Assembly (NCBI GenBank): GCA_041743975.1
Contig: JBGTLT010000099.1
Span: 1-32,278 of the forward strand
Source of the DNA: JTS-RE37 sp041743975
GTDB lineage: Bacteria; Bacteroidota; Bacteroidia; Flavobacteriales; Flavobacteriaceae
Length of the DNA stretch: 32,278 bases
Direction: 5' to 3'
Positions within the stretch are counted from its first letter, which is position 1. Each line of letters begins with the position of its first letter. The notes beneath the pieces were generated by a model that worked only from the letters and a program-made list of their open reading frames with translations, had not been told where the DNA came from and did no database searches. Positions 24,641-32,278 of the stretch are shown in pieces. The position numbers and the translations under genes were made by a program.

Positions 24641-24740
24641 GCCGGGGCGGTGTGCGTGGATGCTCCTGCAGCCCGCCACAAGTGCCTCCCTCGGGATTTG
24701 GGAATGCTCACAAAACAAAAGGTTGACCTCCTTTATTTTA

Positions 24741-26099
24741 TCAGTAGGTTTCCTTCATCCAGTTATAGGGTTGCCGCTTCATCCATAACCCCCTGGTAAA
24801 ATCGGGAAAATCCTGAGGTTCCCCGTTGTTTTCGATGGATTGCTCAGATAAAGGGGTAACCGAGCTCCATGCCGCTGCATCATAGGCATCCATTGGAGGG
24901 GCACTGTTGGCTTTCGCCGATTCAACAAAGGAATTCAACACAAAAAAGTCCATACCCCCGTGACCCGCGTCTTCCGCATACGCCCCATATTTCTTCCATA
25001 AAGGGTGGTCATATTTCTCGAGCCAGGCATCGGCTGCGTCCCATTGGTGAGGCTCAGAAATTCCCTCAATATAAATACGGTTGCCATCCACCTCCCAGAG
25101 CCCATTCGCGCCATGTACCCGGAACCCGAGGGAGTAGGGGCGGGGTAAATTGCAATCATGGGTAATAATGATGGTTTCGCCCCTGGAGGTTTCGATGGTG
25201 GAGGTAATCACATCTCCCTGTTTGAACTTCACGCCGGCATTCGGATGATCTTCCCCGCCCACGGCAACCACATATTTATGCAGCCCTATGGCCTTGGTGG
25301 CATGGGAGGTCATGGAAACTAACCGATTCCCCCTGTTGATGTCGGCCATCGCGGCAATTGGCCCCAAACCGTGGGTTGGATAATCGTCCCCGTTCCGTTT
25401 AACGGAGTGTTCCGTACGCCAGGCCGCTTCGGAGATCCCTTTTGCACCGAACTCGGCTCCTTTACCATAGGCGGTTTTACCGTCATTGAACTTAACATGC
25501 CTGAGATCGTGCTGGTAGCCGCAGCGGAAATGTACCAGTTCGCCGAATACCTGTTGCCTAACCATATTTAGGATGGCCATGAGGTCTCTTCGATAATTCA
25601 CGTTTTCAAGTATCATCATATGGGTACCGGTTTGCTCATGGGTGTTTACCAGGTCCCAGCATTCCTCCAGGGTGTTCGCAGCTGAGACCTCAACCCCGGC
25701 ATACTTACCGGCCTTCATGGCATCGACCGTCATCCGGGTATGCCAGAGCCAGGGTGTAGCGATGATGACGGCATCCACATCGGCCATCTCCAGCAGCTTC
25801 CGATAGTCATAATCCGTGCTCCCAAAGGTTTTGGGCGCTTTTGCGCCGGCTTTATCGATCAGGCCTGTCGCGATCTTTATCCGGTTGGGGTCGGTATCGC
25901 AAACGGCCACCACATTGACGTCCTTACGCAACAGCAAGTTCTCGAGGTGGTTGGTGCCCCTCAGGCCTGCCCCAATAAGACCAACGTTAAGTTTGTCGTT
26001 TTGGTTTCCGTTAAAAAGGCTATAGGAGAACGAGGGGGCCAGCACGGTTACCGCTCCCAAAACGGACGTTTTTTGAATAAACTTTCTTCTTGAACTCAT
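24741..26099 (-). CDS. GH109-type glycosidase, Gfo/Idh/MocA fold (alpha-N-acetylgalactosaminidase-like)
   Basis: A 452-residue protein, the normal GH109 length. It has the leader SSRRKFIQKTSVLGAV with twin arginines, a Rossmann site GAGLRG (43-48), then PWLWHTRMTVDAMKAGKYAGVEV, the motif ENVNYRRDLMAILNMVRQ (Tyr 169), a CGYQHDLRH block and YPTHGLGP (Tyr 240, His 243). These are the residues recalled from the Elizabethkingia enzyme, which removes alpha-linked GalNAc by an NAD+-dependent oxidation-elimination mechanism. All are present, so this copy looks competent. Substrate specificity is not proven by sequence. It is the last gene of the minus-strand operon, 28 bases after the GH36 gene, and a paralog of 20449-21792. 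Confidence 0.87.
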   Translation of the reverse strand: MSSRRKFIQKTSVLGAVTVLAPSFSYSLFNGNQNDKLNVGLIGAGLRGTNHLENLLLRKDVNVVAVCDTDPNRIKIATGLIDKAGAKAPKTFGSTDYDYRKLLEMADVDAVIIATPWLWHTRMTVDAMKAGKYAGVEVSAANTLEECWDLVNTHEQTGTHMMILENVNYRRDLMAILNMVRQQVFGELVHFRCGYQHDLRHVKFNDGKTAYGKGAEFGAKGISEAAWRTEHSVKRNGDDYPTHGLGPIAAMADINRGNRLVSMTSHATKAIGLHKYVVAVGGEDHPNAGVKFKQGDVITSTIETSRGETIIITHDCNLPRPYSLGFRVHGANGLWEVDGNRIYIEGISEPHQWDAADAWLEKYDHPLWKKYGAYAEDAGHGGMDFFVLNSFVESAKANSAPPMDAYDAAAWSSVTPLSEQSIENNGEPQDFPDFTRGLWMKRQPYNWMKETY

Positions 26100-26127
26100 A
26101 GTGCTATTGGTTGTGGTTATATAAAGT

Positions 26128-28218
26128 TTATTTTGGATGAACTTCGAGCAATAAAAAATCCTTAAAAGTAACTTTCAAACCTGGGTCGGTTCCGGTGATT
26201 TCGCCCAAATCCACCTCATTGAAATAGTCGGTCACCCTGTAGGTCGTGTTCTCATCCAGCCCTCTGAGCTGGAGGGTATCGTTCCAGCTGTCTGCATAGA
26301 AGGCATAATACATGCGGTCTCCCTTTCTGATGGCATGGGATTCAGGCAGATCGTAGCCAATATCGTATAAGGCGCCCAGATAGGTTTCCCTTGATAGCAT
26401 TTTATCTTCATAAAGGGTAAACCATTTTTTCCATATGATTTCCTTTTCGGGCGTAAGCAGGTAACTGCCCGATGCATGTGGATTGTCATGAGGCCAGGTA
26501 AACTTAGTGCCCAGGACAGCACCGATGCCAAAGGAACTGGCAAAATCACTGGCATTATCACTCAATTCCACATGGTCGCCATAATAGGCAGTATTTGGGA
26601 TAAGGGCTTTATAAGTTTTACCCTTATGGCGAATTTGCCAGCTGGAGAGGGGATCCGAAGACACCGACTGATTCATCGAGGCCATATTGAAAAAGGACAT
26701 GCAGGTGCCACATGGGCAATTCTCTACGACGGCGTTTGGTTTTATATTCCGCGCTTCATCATAAATCATCTGAAAGAATCCAGGAAGCGATTCCGGGGCG
26801 CTCTCGGGGTTTTCAAGGCTATGATCCGGTGCCACGGCATTCATATGCTGTCCATCCATTTTAAGACCGTCGAAATCCCATTCTTCAAGGAACAGATGAA
26901 GGATTTCTTTGGTGTGTTCAATGGTTTGTTCTTTGGAAGGAGACAGGTAATAGGCATCCCACCAACTGATAAACTGGGGCGAACCATCTTTCCGGGTGAT
27001 TTGGCTATCGGGATGTTCCCTGAGAACCCTGCTCCCGGGATCTGCCGCAAGTGGGGTCCACCATATCTTGGCTTTCAGGCCATAGGAATGGATATTATCA
27101 ACCAACTTTTTAATCGCTGCGTTCCCCTGGGGGAATTTTTCCGGGTTTGCATTCCAATCCCCTTCCGCGATTTGAAACCCATCATCGAGCACCGCCCATT
27201 TAATGCCAAGTTCTTTCACTTTCGGCAGTGTCCCTATAATTTCATCCAATGTAAATTGCCGTTCATATCCCCAGGCGCACCAGATACTTTCGAAGGCGTC
27301 TTCCTCGGGCTCGGCAAGTGTAATTCCCCTGGCCTGCATCAGCTGGGAATACCGGGACAGGTTGGCAAAGTAATCCCCTTTGGCTAGGGATATGAAAGTC
27401 TCCAGGGTTTCGATACTGTCATGCGCTTTGAACCGGGTACGTTCTTCAAATTCCTCAGACACCCCTATGGTCACATGGCCTGCTTCAACAGGCATCTCAG
27501 TAGGCAAACTGACCCGTTTAGGGACCAGGGCCAAATGGCCTGTGGCTACATTGATGTCTCGCCTCCAGACGGATGTCACGGGAATGCCCCCTCCGTAATC
27601 CGTGTCGTTCATGCCCATGTAATTTTTTTGGTAATAGCCGGGCTCCAGGGGTTTGATCCAGTCACTGCGGCTATCGGAAGAACTTCCCTGAAAGGCCCAG
27701 AAAAGAGGACTGTCGCCTTGCGGCATTAGGGTATAGCCATTGTTTAACCACCCCTCCAGAAAGATATCCTTTGAGGTCGCATTGATATAACGGACCTGAG
27801 TTGAAATCAGATCCGGGAAAGCGTCAAAGGCCCTTAGTGTGAGGACTTTTTGAATCTCAAGGCCGTCTTCCGTATAGGTGCCTTCCACCACCCATTGCCT
27901 GCCCGGAAGCTCCCCTTGCAAGCTGCTTTCGGTTGCTCTTACAAATTTAAAGGCATCGAGCACCTGATGAGCAATAAGCAGTTTTTCGGAGGCCTGAAAC
28001 GTTTCCATAAGAGGCTTCGTTTCAGGAAAGTTGGCCCCAATTTTTGTTTTTAGTTGATCGTTGATCTCCAGTTGCACTGCGCCGTGCTGAATTCGTAGCA
28101 TCACTTTGTCTGAACCACCCCCTCCTTTACAGGACAGGAACAGGAAGAACAAGCCGAAAAAGGTCACCGCCGGTACCCGGAAAAATAAATTAATCAAGGA
28201 TCCTTTTGGCATTGTCAT
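26128..28218 (-). CDS. GH36-type alpha-galactosidase-like lipoprotein
   Basis: A 696-residue protein with a lipoprotein signal (LFLSC, Cys 30, followed by KGGGGS), so it is membrane-anchored and likely exported. A beta-sandwich N-terminal part is followed by a clan GH-D barrel from about 310: WCAWGYERQFTLDEI, WAVLDDGFQ and AKIWWTPLAA. The nucleophile is expected at Asp 455 (DGLKMDGQ) and the acid/base at Asp 522 (SVSSDP). ENCPCGTC (499-506) matches the cysteine-glycine motif of the family. It should cleave alpha-galactosides or related alpha-linked sugars. Its start overlaps the end of the upstream amidohydrolase gene by 29 bases. The internal M3 is an alternative start. Confidence 0.9.
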   Translation of the reverse strand: MTMPKGSLINLFFRVPAVTFFGLFFLFLSCKGGGGSDKVMLRIQHGAVQLEINDQLKTKIGANFPETKPLMETFQASEKLLIAHQVLDAFKFVRATESSLQGELPGRQWVVEGTYTEDGLEIQKVLTLRAFDAFPDLISTQVRYINATSKDIFLEGWLNNGYTLMPQGDSPLFWAFQGSSSDSRSDWIKPLEPGYYQKNYMGMNDTDYGGGIPVTSVWRRDINVATGHLALVPKRVSLPTEMPVEAGHVTIGVSEEFEERTRFKAHDSIETLETFISLAKGDYFANLSRYSQLMQARGITLAEPEEDAFESIWCAWGYERQFTLDEIIGTLPKVKELGIKWAVLDDGFQIAEGDWNANPEKFPQGNAAIKKLVDNIHSYGLKAKIWWTPLAADPGSRVLREHPDSQITRKDGSPQFISWWDAYYLSPSKEQTIEHTKEILHLFLEEWDFDGLKMDGQHMNAVAPDHSLENPESAPESLPGFFQMIYDEARNIKPNAVVENCPCGTCMSFFNMASMNQSVSSDPLSSWQIRHKGKTYKALIPNTAYYGDHVELSDNASDFASSFGIGAVLGTKFTWPHDNPHASGSYLLTPEKEIIWKKWFTLYEDKMLSRETYLGALYDIGYDLPESHAIRKGDRMYYAFYADSWNDTLQLRGLDENTTYRVTDYFNEVDLGEITGTDPGLKVTFKDFLLLEVHPK

Positions 28219-29257
28219 AATAGAGTTTCTTTAAAGTGATGTCACTCAGGCCCAGGCCATGAAGGGCCCAGTGGTACCCAAATAGTTCGTGTTCATAGAA
28301 GTGTTCATCCAGGGTTTCGAGGATGCGGAAGGTGGCCTGGTACATGGAGGCTTCAAAACCCATATCTGTCCCATAGACCAATTTGTCCTGATATTTCTCG
28401 TAGAACGCTTTGGTGGCTCTCGGGATAGGGGCAGTCTCCGCATACCGGGCTGAAATATCCGCGTAGAGGTTCTCATACGTGCCCAATAAGTTCCCCAGGA
28501 TGTTTAAATCGTGACTGCAGTTGGCAAAATGACAGGCGACAAATATAGTTCCCGGGTTGTTCCTTACGGCTGTTTCCAGGGTATTTATGAGCCCGGCGTG
28601 CAACAGGATTCCCGGTTTTTCCACATCAATTTGCCATTCAGCGGCATTCATCAGTCCGTCATTGTATCGGTCAATGGGTTCATACATCCAGTAGGGTTCC
28701 GCCACATGGATGTTAATGGGCATTCCTAACTCCCCACAGCGCTGTAACAACGGCTGCATGCGTTCATCATCCAGGTGCATCCCATAGGCAGGCGTTGGCC
28801 TGGAATTAAGCAACCCCATTCCCTTGTCCCCAATTTCACCGACCCCTTTTGCACCGACCTTAAAGCAGCGTTCCAACTCTTTAATGGCTTTTGTTGCCCA
28901 GCCTTTCTCCTGATACCCGGTGTAATCAAACCCGCACCAAATTTCAAAGCGGTCGCCATATTTCGCATACATAGCATAAATGCTATCGAAGGCCTTGCCT
29001 GTCTGCATAGACAGGATAATGGTTTTTTCTACTCCATGTTCATCCATGGTTTTTACCCATTGCCGGATTTCTTCATCAGTTACGGCATAGTCGTGGGAAT
29101 GCATGTCAATAACCGGATACCTGGCCTTATTCACTATAGTTTTTGGGATGTTGTAAATAGATTTTGGCTTGTAATCTTTCAACAGGATTTCGTTTTGAGC
29201 CTTAATACCTGTCAAAACAAGAAACAGCATAACAAAGAGTGTGGGATATCGGTACAT
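28190..29257 (-). CDS. Exported amidohydrolase_2-family hydrolase, subtype 2
   Basis: A 355-residue protein with a signal peptide probably ending at IKAQ (18-21). The barrel starts YPVIDMHSHDYAV (metal His 53 and 55). Other landmarks are GVGEIGDKGMGL where its paralogs have GIKISKELG-like blocks, INIHVAEPYWMYEPIDRYNDG, FVACHFANCSHDL and LVYGTDMGF. The Lys seen in the other three paralogs at the second motif (KxWKN or KISK) is not obvious here, where GEIGDKG is found. It follows the aldolase gene by two bases and overlaps the GH36 gene by 29 bases, so translation is coupled. The reaction is unknown. Confidence 0.82.
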   Translation of the reverse strand: MYRYPTLFVMLFLVLTGIKAQNEILLKDYKPKSIYNIPKTIVNKARYPVIDMHSHDYAVTDEEIRQWVKTMDEHGVEKTIILSMQTGKAFDSIYAMYAKYGDRFEIWCGFDYTGYQEKGWATKAIKELERCFKVGAKGVGEIGDKGMGLLNSRPTPAYGMHLDDERMQPLLQRCGELGMPINIHVAEPYWMYEPIDRYNDGLMNAAEWQIDVEKPGILLHAGLINTLETAVRNNPGTIFVACHFANCSHDLNILGNLLGTYENLYADISARYAETAPIPRATKAFYEKYQDKLVYGTDMGFEASMYQATFRILETLDEHFYEHELFGYHWALHGLGLSDITLKKLYYDNAKRILD

Positions 29258-29259
29258 GG

Positions 29260-30078
29260 CTATTGAAAATTTATGGTTCTTAATTTTTGTGATACCAGGG
29301 CGGTAGCGGCAGCCGTTGCTATTGGGAATACTTCCCTGAGATCGATATTTTCTGTGGTTTTCAGTTCCTGCTGCAGACGTTTCATAAAGGCATTCTTAAT
29401 CTCCGTCGCCAGGTTGATTTTTGTGATACCCCTTCCTATGGCAGCTTGCAATTGATCATCCGGGATCCCTGAACTTCCATGCAGCACCAGGGCGGCAGGG
29501 GTACACGCGTTGATCTCTTCGATAAGGTCCAATTGAAGGACCGGGGTTTTTTTATAAAATCCATGGGCAGAGCCCACCGCTATGGCCAGGGCATTTACCC
29601 CGGTCGCCTCTATAAAGCGCTTTGCTTCTGAGGGTTGGGTGTAGATCATTTTCTGGTCCTGCCCCAGTTTGGAAATATAGCCGAGCTCGGCTTCCACATT
29701 GATGTTTCGGGTGGCGGCATATCGTACGATCTGCCGGGTAATGCGAACATTCTCCTCAAAAGGTTTTTCACTGGCATCGATCATTACCGAATCAAAGCCT
29801 GCATCCACGCAGGCTTTCACCAGCACAATATCCTGTCCGTGATCCAGGTGCAACCAGCCCTGCACCCCATATTGTGCGATGGCACTTCTTGCCATGGCTG
29901 TGGCTACCTTGAGTCCCATATAGCGGATGGAACTCTCAGAGAGTTGCAGTATGAGTTCCGACCCGGTATCCCGGGCTGCGGTCAATACCGCAGAAAGGGT
30001 TTCAAAATTATAAAAGTTGGTAGCCAACAGGGCCCGGCCGTTATGTTTGTTAGCATTAAGCTTTTCCTGTAATCTCAT
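29260..30078 (-). CDS. Class II ketose-bisphosphate aldolase (GatY/KbaY/Fba-like)
   Basis: A 272-residue zinc aldolase. The zinc ligands are expected at His 80 (LDHG), His 172 (GSAHG) and His 200 (LHGSSG). D79 and the phosphate-binding NLAT (222-225) are also present, as is MIDAS (99-103) and the EAELG stretch (129-133). The length and GYISKLGQD segment fit the tagatose/fructose-bisphosphate branch. The enzyme would split a ketose bisphosphate to dihydroxyacetone phosphate and an aldehyde in the cytoplasm. It lies three bases downstream of the PfkB kinase gene, the classical kinase-aldolase order. With GH36 and GH109 neighbours a galactose- or tagatose-type intermediate is plausible, but fructose cannot be excluded. 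Confidence 0.87.
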   Translation of the reverse strand: MRLQEKLNANKHNGRALLATNFYNFETLSAVLTAARDTGSELILQLSESSIRYMGLKVATAMARSAIAQYGVQGWLHLDHGQDIVLVKACVDAGFDSVMIDASEKPFEENVRITRQIVRYAATRNINVEAELGYISKLGQDQKMIYTQPSEAKRFIEATGVNALAIAVGSAHGFYKKTPVLQLDLIEEINACTPAALVLHGSSGIPDDQLQAAIGRGITKINLATEIKNAFMKRLQQELKTTENIDLREVFPIATAAATALVSQKLRTINFQ

Positions 30079-30081
30079 GGG

Positions 30082-31026
30082 TTATAAGGCATATGAAAAG
30101 GAGTTACGGGCAATTTCTTTAACGCGTTCAAGGTTTTCAAAGGCGGCGGTTCCTCCCGAAGCCACGGTGTTTATGGCGCCCATTATATTCCCTACTTCCA
30201 GGCAGCGCTCCAGCTTTTCCCCTTTCAGGTATTCACTGATAAAACCGGCATCGAAACTATCTCCGGCGCCAATGCAATCGGCTACCCTGGTATTGAGGAA
30301 GGCCGGTTTTGTCAGCAGCTTCCCCGAATGCCATAGGTGTGCCCCATTTACACCATCCTTGATTACCACAACCCGGGCGGCTGAGGAGATCCGTTCCAGG
30401 CCGGAGGCAATATCGGGGCATTTTGTAAGGCATTTGAATTCTTCCGCGTTGGGCAGGAAGACATCAATATGAGGAAGCAGGGAATCAAGGTCCAGTGCCC
30501 AGGTTTCGGAAGGATCCCATTGAGGGTCCATTGATGTGGTAAGCCCTAATTTTTTAGCTCGTTGAAACAATTCTGCAATTTTATCGATCAGGCCGGTTTG
30601 CAGGAAAATGGAACTTACATGCAGGTGCTTTGCCTGTATCAGGAGATTATCGGTAACTTCATTTCCAAAAAGGTGCTCCATGGCCCCCGGGAAGGTGATG
30701 TTCGCCCGGTCCATACCATAGTTCATCACGATGGTAAGGCCGGTTTTGTACTGATCCGATTGCAGGATGAAACCGGTATGCACTTTTTTAGTCTCAAGGG
30801 CTTTCTTAATAAATTCCGAGAAGGTATCGTTTCCTGTTTTTCCCATAAAGGAGACCGAGGTATCAAGTACGCTCAGGTTGCTGGCAAAGATGGCTGAACT
30901 GCTGCCCAGGGTAATATTGAGTGCTTTGGCCAGGATCTCCTTCCCGATCTCAGGAAGGCCTTGTATATCATCCAGAATGATATCCACATTAAGCTCCCCA
31001 ACCACCAAAACATCAAATGCCTTCAT
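30082..31026 (-). CDS. PfkB-family carbohydrate kinase
   Basis: A 314-residue ribokinase-fold kinase. The N-terminal VVGELNVDIIL and LGSSSAIFASNLSVL (39-53) carry the substrate-side signature, and the ATP/anion-hole motif GAGDSFDAG lies at 253-261 with the catalytic base Asp 256. VVIKDGVNGAHLW precedes it, as is normal. No signal peptide is present, so it acts in the cytoplasm. Family members phosphorylate sugars such as ribose, fructose, tagatose-6-phosphate or 2-keto-3-deoxygluconate. It heads the minus-strand operon and is followed at once by the aldolase, so it probably makes the aldolase substrate. Exact sugar unknown. Confidence 0.88.
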   Translation of the reverse strand: MKAFDVLVVGELNVDIILDDIQGLPEIGKEILAKALNITLGSSSAIFASNLSVLDTSVSFMGKTGNDTFSEFIKKALETKKVHTGFILQSDQYKTGLTIVMNYGMDRANITFPGAMEHLFGNEVTDNLLIQAKHLHVSSIFLQTGLIDKIAELFQRAKKLGLTTSMDPQWDPSETWALDLDSLLPHIDVFLPNAEEFKCLTKCPDIASGLERISSAARVVVIKDGVNGAHLWHSGKLLTKPAFLNTRVADCIGAGDSFDAGFISEYLKGEKLERCLEVGNIMGAINTVASGGTAAFENLERVKEIARNSFSYAL

Positions 31027-31660
31027 ACACTAAATTTAACCCTTTACGATGGTATATCCCCAACCAAAAAACGGCAATTACTTGTTCTGACAATCATGAT
31101 CTATTAATTCCTCTGGCTGTATTTGAGCGCATTCAAAGAGCTCAGTATTACCCTCCCTGAAATTTCAGGACTGAAAAGCCATAGTTATGTACCAGGTGCT
31201 GCTTTGTGCATTCTGGTCATGGACAAAAATAAAAAATTAATACTATCTTGCAATACCTTTTCATATATATTAAAAAATCTTTTACAAGCTTATTAAATTA
31301 ATCATTATTTTCATAATCACACATCTTTTAAGCTCTAAGATAAGTTTATCCCGGTGCGTGTGTGGGTAGGGATGAAGGTCGTATTCCCGTATATTATGAA
31401 GAACATGAATATAATACAACAATGTGCGTTGACTGAAGAAATATATTTATAAAGGTATATAATGTTATGAAAGATATTTAACTTTCAAAAACTTTATTAT
31501 ATTTAGGCCCAAAGAGTGCTGGATCCATCCTTTCAGGGATTTAAAATGACAGCCCAGGGGTATGCAGGTCCCAGCATGAGGAAGGTCAGCGTTCTAACCG
31601 TAAGAAAGTATAACTACATTATAGGATTGATGTGCTCAGCAGATCGACCGGAACTAAGGA
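31027..31660. other. Long divergent non-coding region
   Basis: 634 bases, AT-rich, between the kinase gene and the partial gene at the right edge. Many stops in all frames and no recognisable protein. It should contain the promoter of the five-gene minus-strand operon and that of the plus-strand gene. A long AT-rich tract runs from about 31240 to 31340. No box closer than seven of eight bases to the -7 consensus was found at a sensible distance. No terminator was identified. Confidence 0.5.
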
Positions 31661-32278
31661 ATGAAACGCATAACATTTATTAAAGCAAGTGGGTTGGCAG
31701 GGCTCTATACGGGGGCGTCCTGGGCAATCCCGCCCGATAGGCAACCCCCTTTTAATTGGGACAGGCATGATTTTGGTCCTCCTCCGCCCATTAAGGACAG
31801 GCTGTACCAGGGTCCGTTCTCCAATTATGGACCGGAGGCAAACGTACCCGGAGGGAACGTGGTAATGACAACAACCCCATCGGACCAGCCTGTGCCTAAC
31901 TATGGAATGGGCCTTGTAACGTATCTCTGTGATGAGGTTGGTCCTCCGAAAGTGCCGGGGGAAACATTGCGGTCTTCAATAGAAAAACTGGCCAAATTCC
32001 CCCTTGGGGATGTACTATATTGCCGCGTAGACTGGAGGGATATACAAAGGGAACCTGGAAAACTGGAGTTTCCGGAGCACTGGGAACTGGCCTTTGAAAT
32101 GGCACAGAAATACGGAAAACGTATAGCCTTCCGGGTGCAGTTGATGAGCCCGGTGATTGAGGGACATTCCATGCCTGACTTTTTACTTCCCAAAGTGCCG
32201 CTGGTAAAACTTGGGACCACAAATGAAATAGGCATTCCCGGGAAGGTGCATTACGCTCCCCGCTATGACCACCCCGCT
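31661..32278 (+). CDS. Secreted protein, probable TIM-barrel glycoside hydrolase, N-terminal part
   Basis: From the ATG at 31661, 206 codons stay open to the window edge. The start MKRITFIKASGLAGLYTGAS is leader-like. The mature part includes FPLGDVLYCRVDWRDIQ, then REPGKLEFPEHWELAFEMAQKYGKRIAFRVQL. The 'R..W..I..EPG...F......A..A...GK.....' pattern is typical of the first barrel strands of clan GH-A glycosidases (GH5, GH42 and relatives). The catalytic glutamates and the end of the protein are outside the window, so the family is not fixed. It is divergent from the kinase operon and probably belongs to the same carbohydrate locus. Confidence 0.6.
   Translation, partial: MKRITFIKASGLAGLYTGASWAIPPDRQPPFNWDRHDFGPPPPIKDRLYQGPFSNYGPEANVPGGNVVMTTTPSDQPVPNYGMGLVTYLCDEVGPPKVPGETLRSSIEKLAKFPLGDVLYCRVDWRDIQREPGKLEFPEHWELAFEMAQKYGKRIAFRVQLMSPVIEGHSMPDFLLPKVPLVKLGTTNEIGIPGKVHYAPRYDHPA

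Noticed and set aside
24718..24739. Bidirectional terminator between the converging operons (AAAGG/CCTTT stem)
   Set aside because: The stem has only five base pairs with a seven-base loop and a broken T run, too weak to annotate.
26476..27387. 303-residue open frame on the plus strand
   Set aside because: It lies wholly antisense to the well-supported GH36 gene and shows no domain of its own.
31350..31434. Short frame reading CVGRDEGRIPVYYEEHEYN, possible gene end
   Set aside because: No start, no family resemblance and stops on both sides.

Overview
The window looks like a chromosomal segment of a member of the Bacteroidota, most likely a marine-type Flavobacteriaceae or a close relative. 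This is inferred from the gene families (DUF4172-type Fic, IS982/IS256/IS3 remnants with Bacteroidota-style N-termini, cytochrome c fused to a PKNG/DPEDGES domain, secreted Gfo/Idh/MocA enzymes with RRKFL leaders), from the lack of strong Shine-Dalgarno sites, and from promoter candidates of the TTTG-N19-TAnnTTTG type. No rRNA or tRNA gene was found.

Region 1 (1-4580) is mobile and decayed. An IS982-family transposase start runs off the left edge and abuts a truncated tyrosine recombinase. A CHASE/HisKA_2 histidine kinase gene is intact. A Fic-family gene is cut off at exactly the phase of a CRISPR repeat and is followed by a two-repeat array resembling Bacteroidota type II-C arrays, with no cas gene in view. 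A conserved gene of unknown function and an orphan antitoxin-like small ORF follow.

Region 2 (4583-9930) is visibly more AT-rich than the rest and forms a divergent lipid-type module. A membrane acyl desaturase and an HTH regulator lie on the minus strand. A DUF6134-like periplasmic protein, a degenerate CPBP membrane protease, an extended SDR and a classical SDR lie on the plus strand, closed by a strong terminator.

Region 3 (9930-15570) holds remnants of IS256, IS3, DinB, Ohr, a PD40 lipoprotein and a TetR regulator. Among them sit an intact bestrophin gene and a pair of 4-TM class III cyclase-like genes with complementary active-site losses.

Region 4 (15868-32278) is a carbohydrate or small-metabolite catabolic locus, richer in GC. 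It contains a Tat-exported flavin amine-oxidase-like protein with a cytochrome c, four amidohydrolase_2 paralogs of two subtypes, two GH109-like oxidoreductases, an UlaG-like MBL hydrolase, a LamG lipoprotein and a GH36 alpha-galactosidase lipoprotein. A class II (GatY/KbaY-like) aldolase, a PfkB kinase and the start of another secreted protein complete it. Two long operons converge near 24.7 kb. A reasonable reading is that exported enzymes attack a galacto-configured glycoside or oxidised sugar, and that kinase plus aldolase handle the product inside the cell. The substrate is not determined by the sequence, and no SusC/SusD, transporter or dedicated regulator of this locus lies inside the window.
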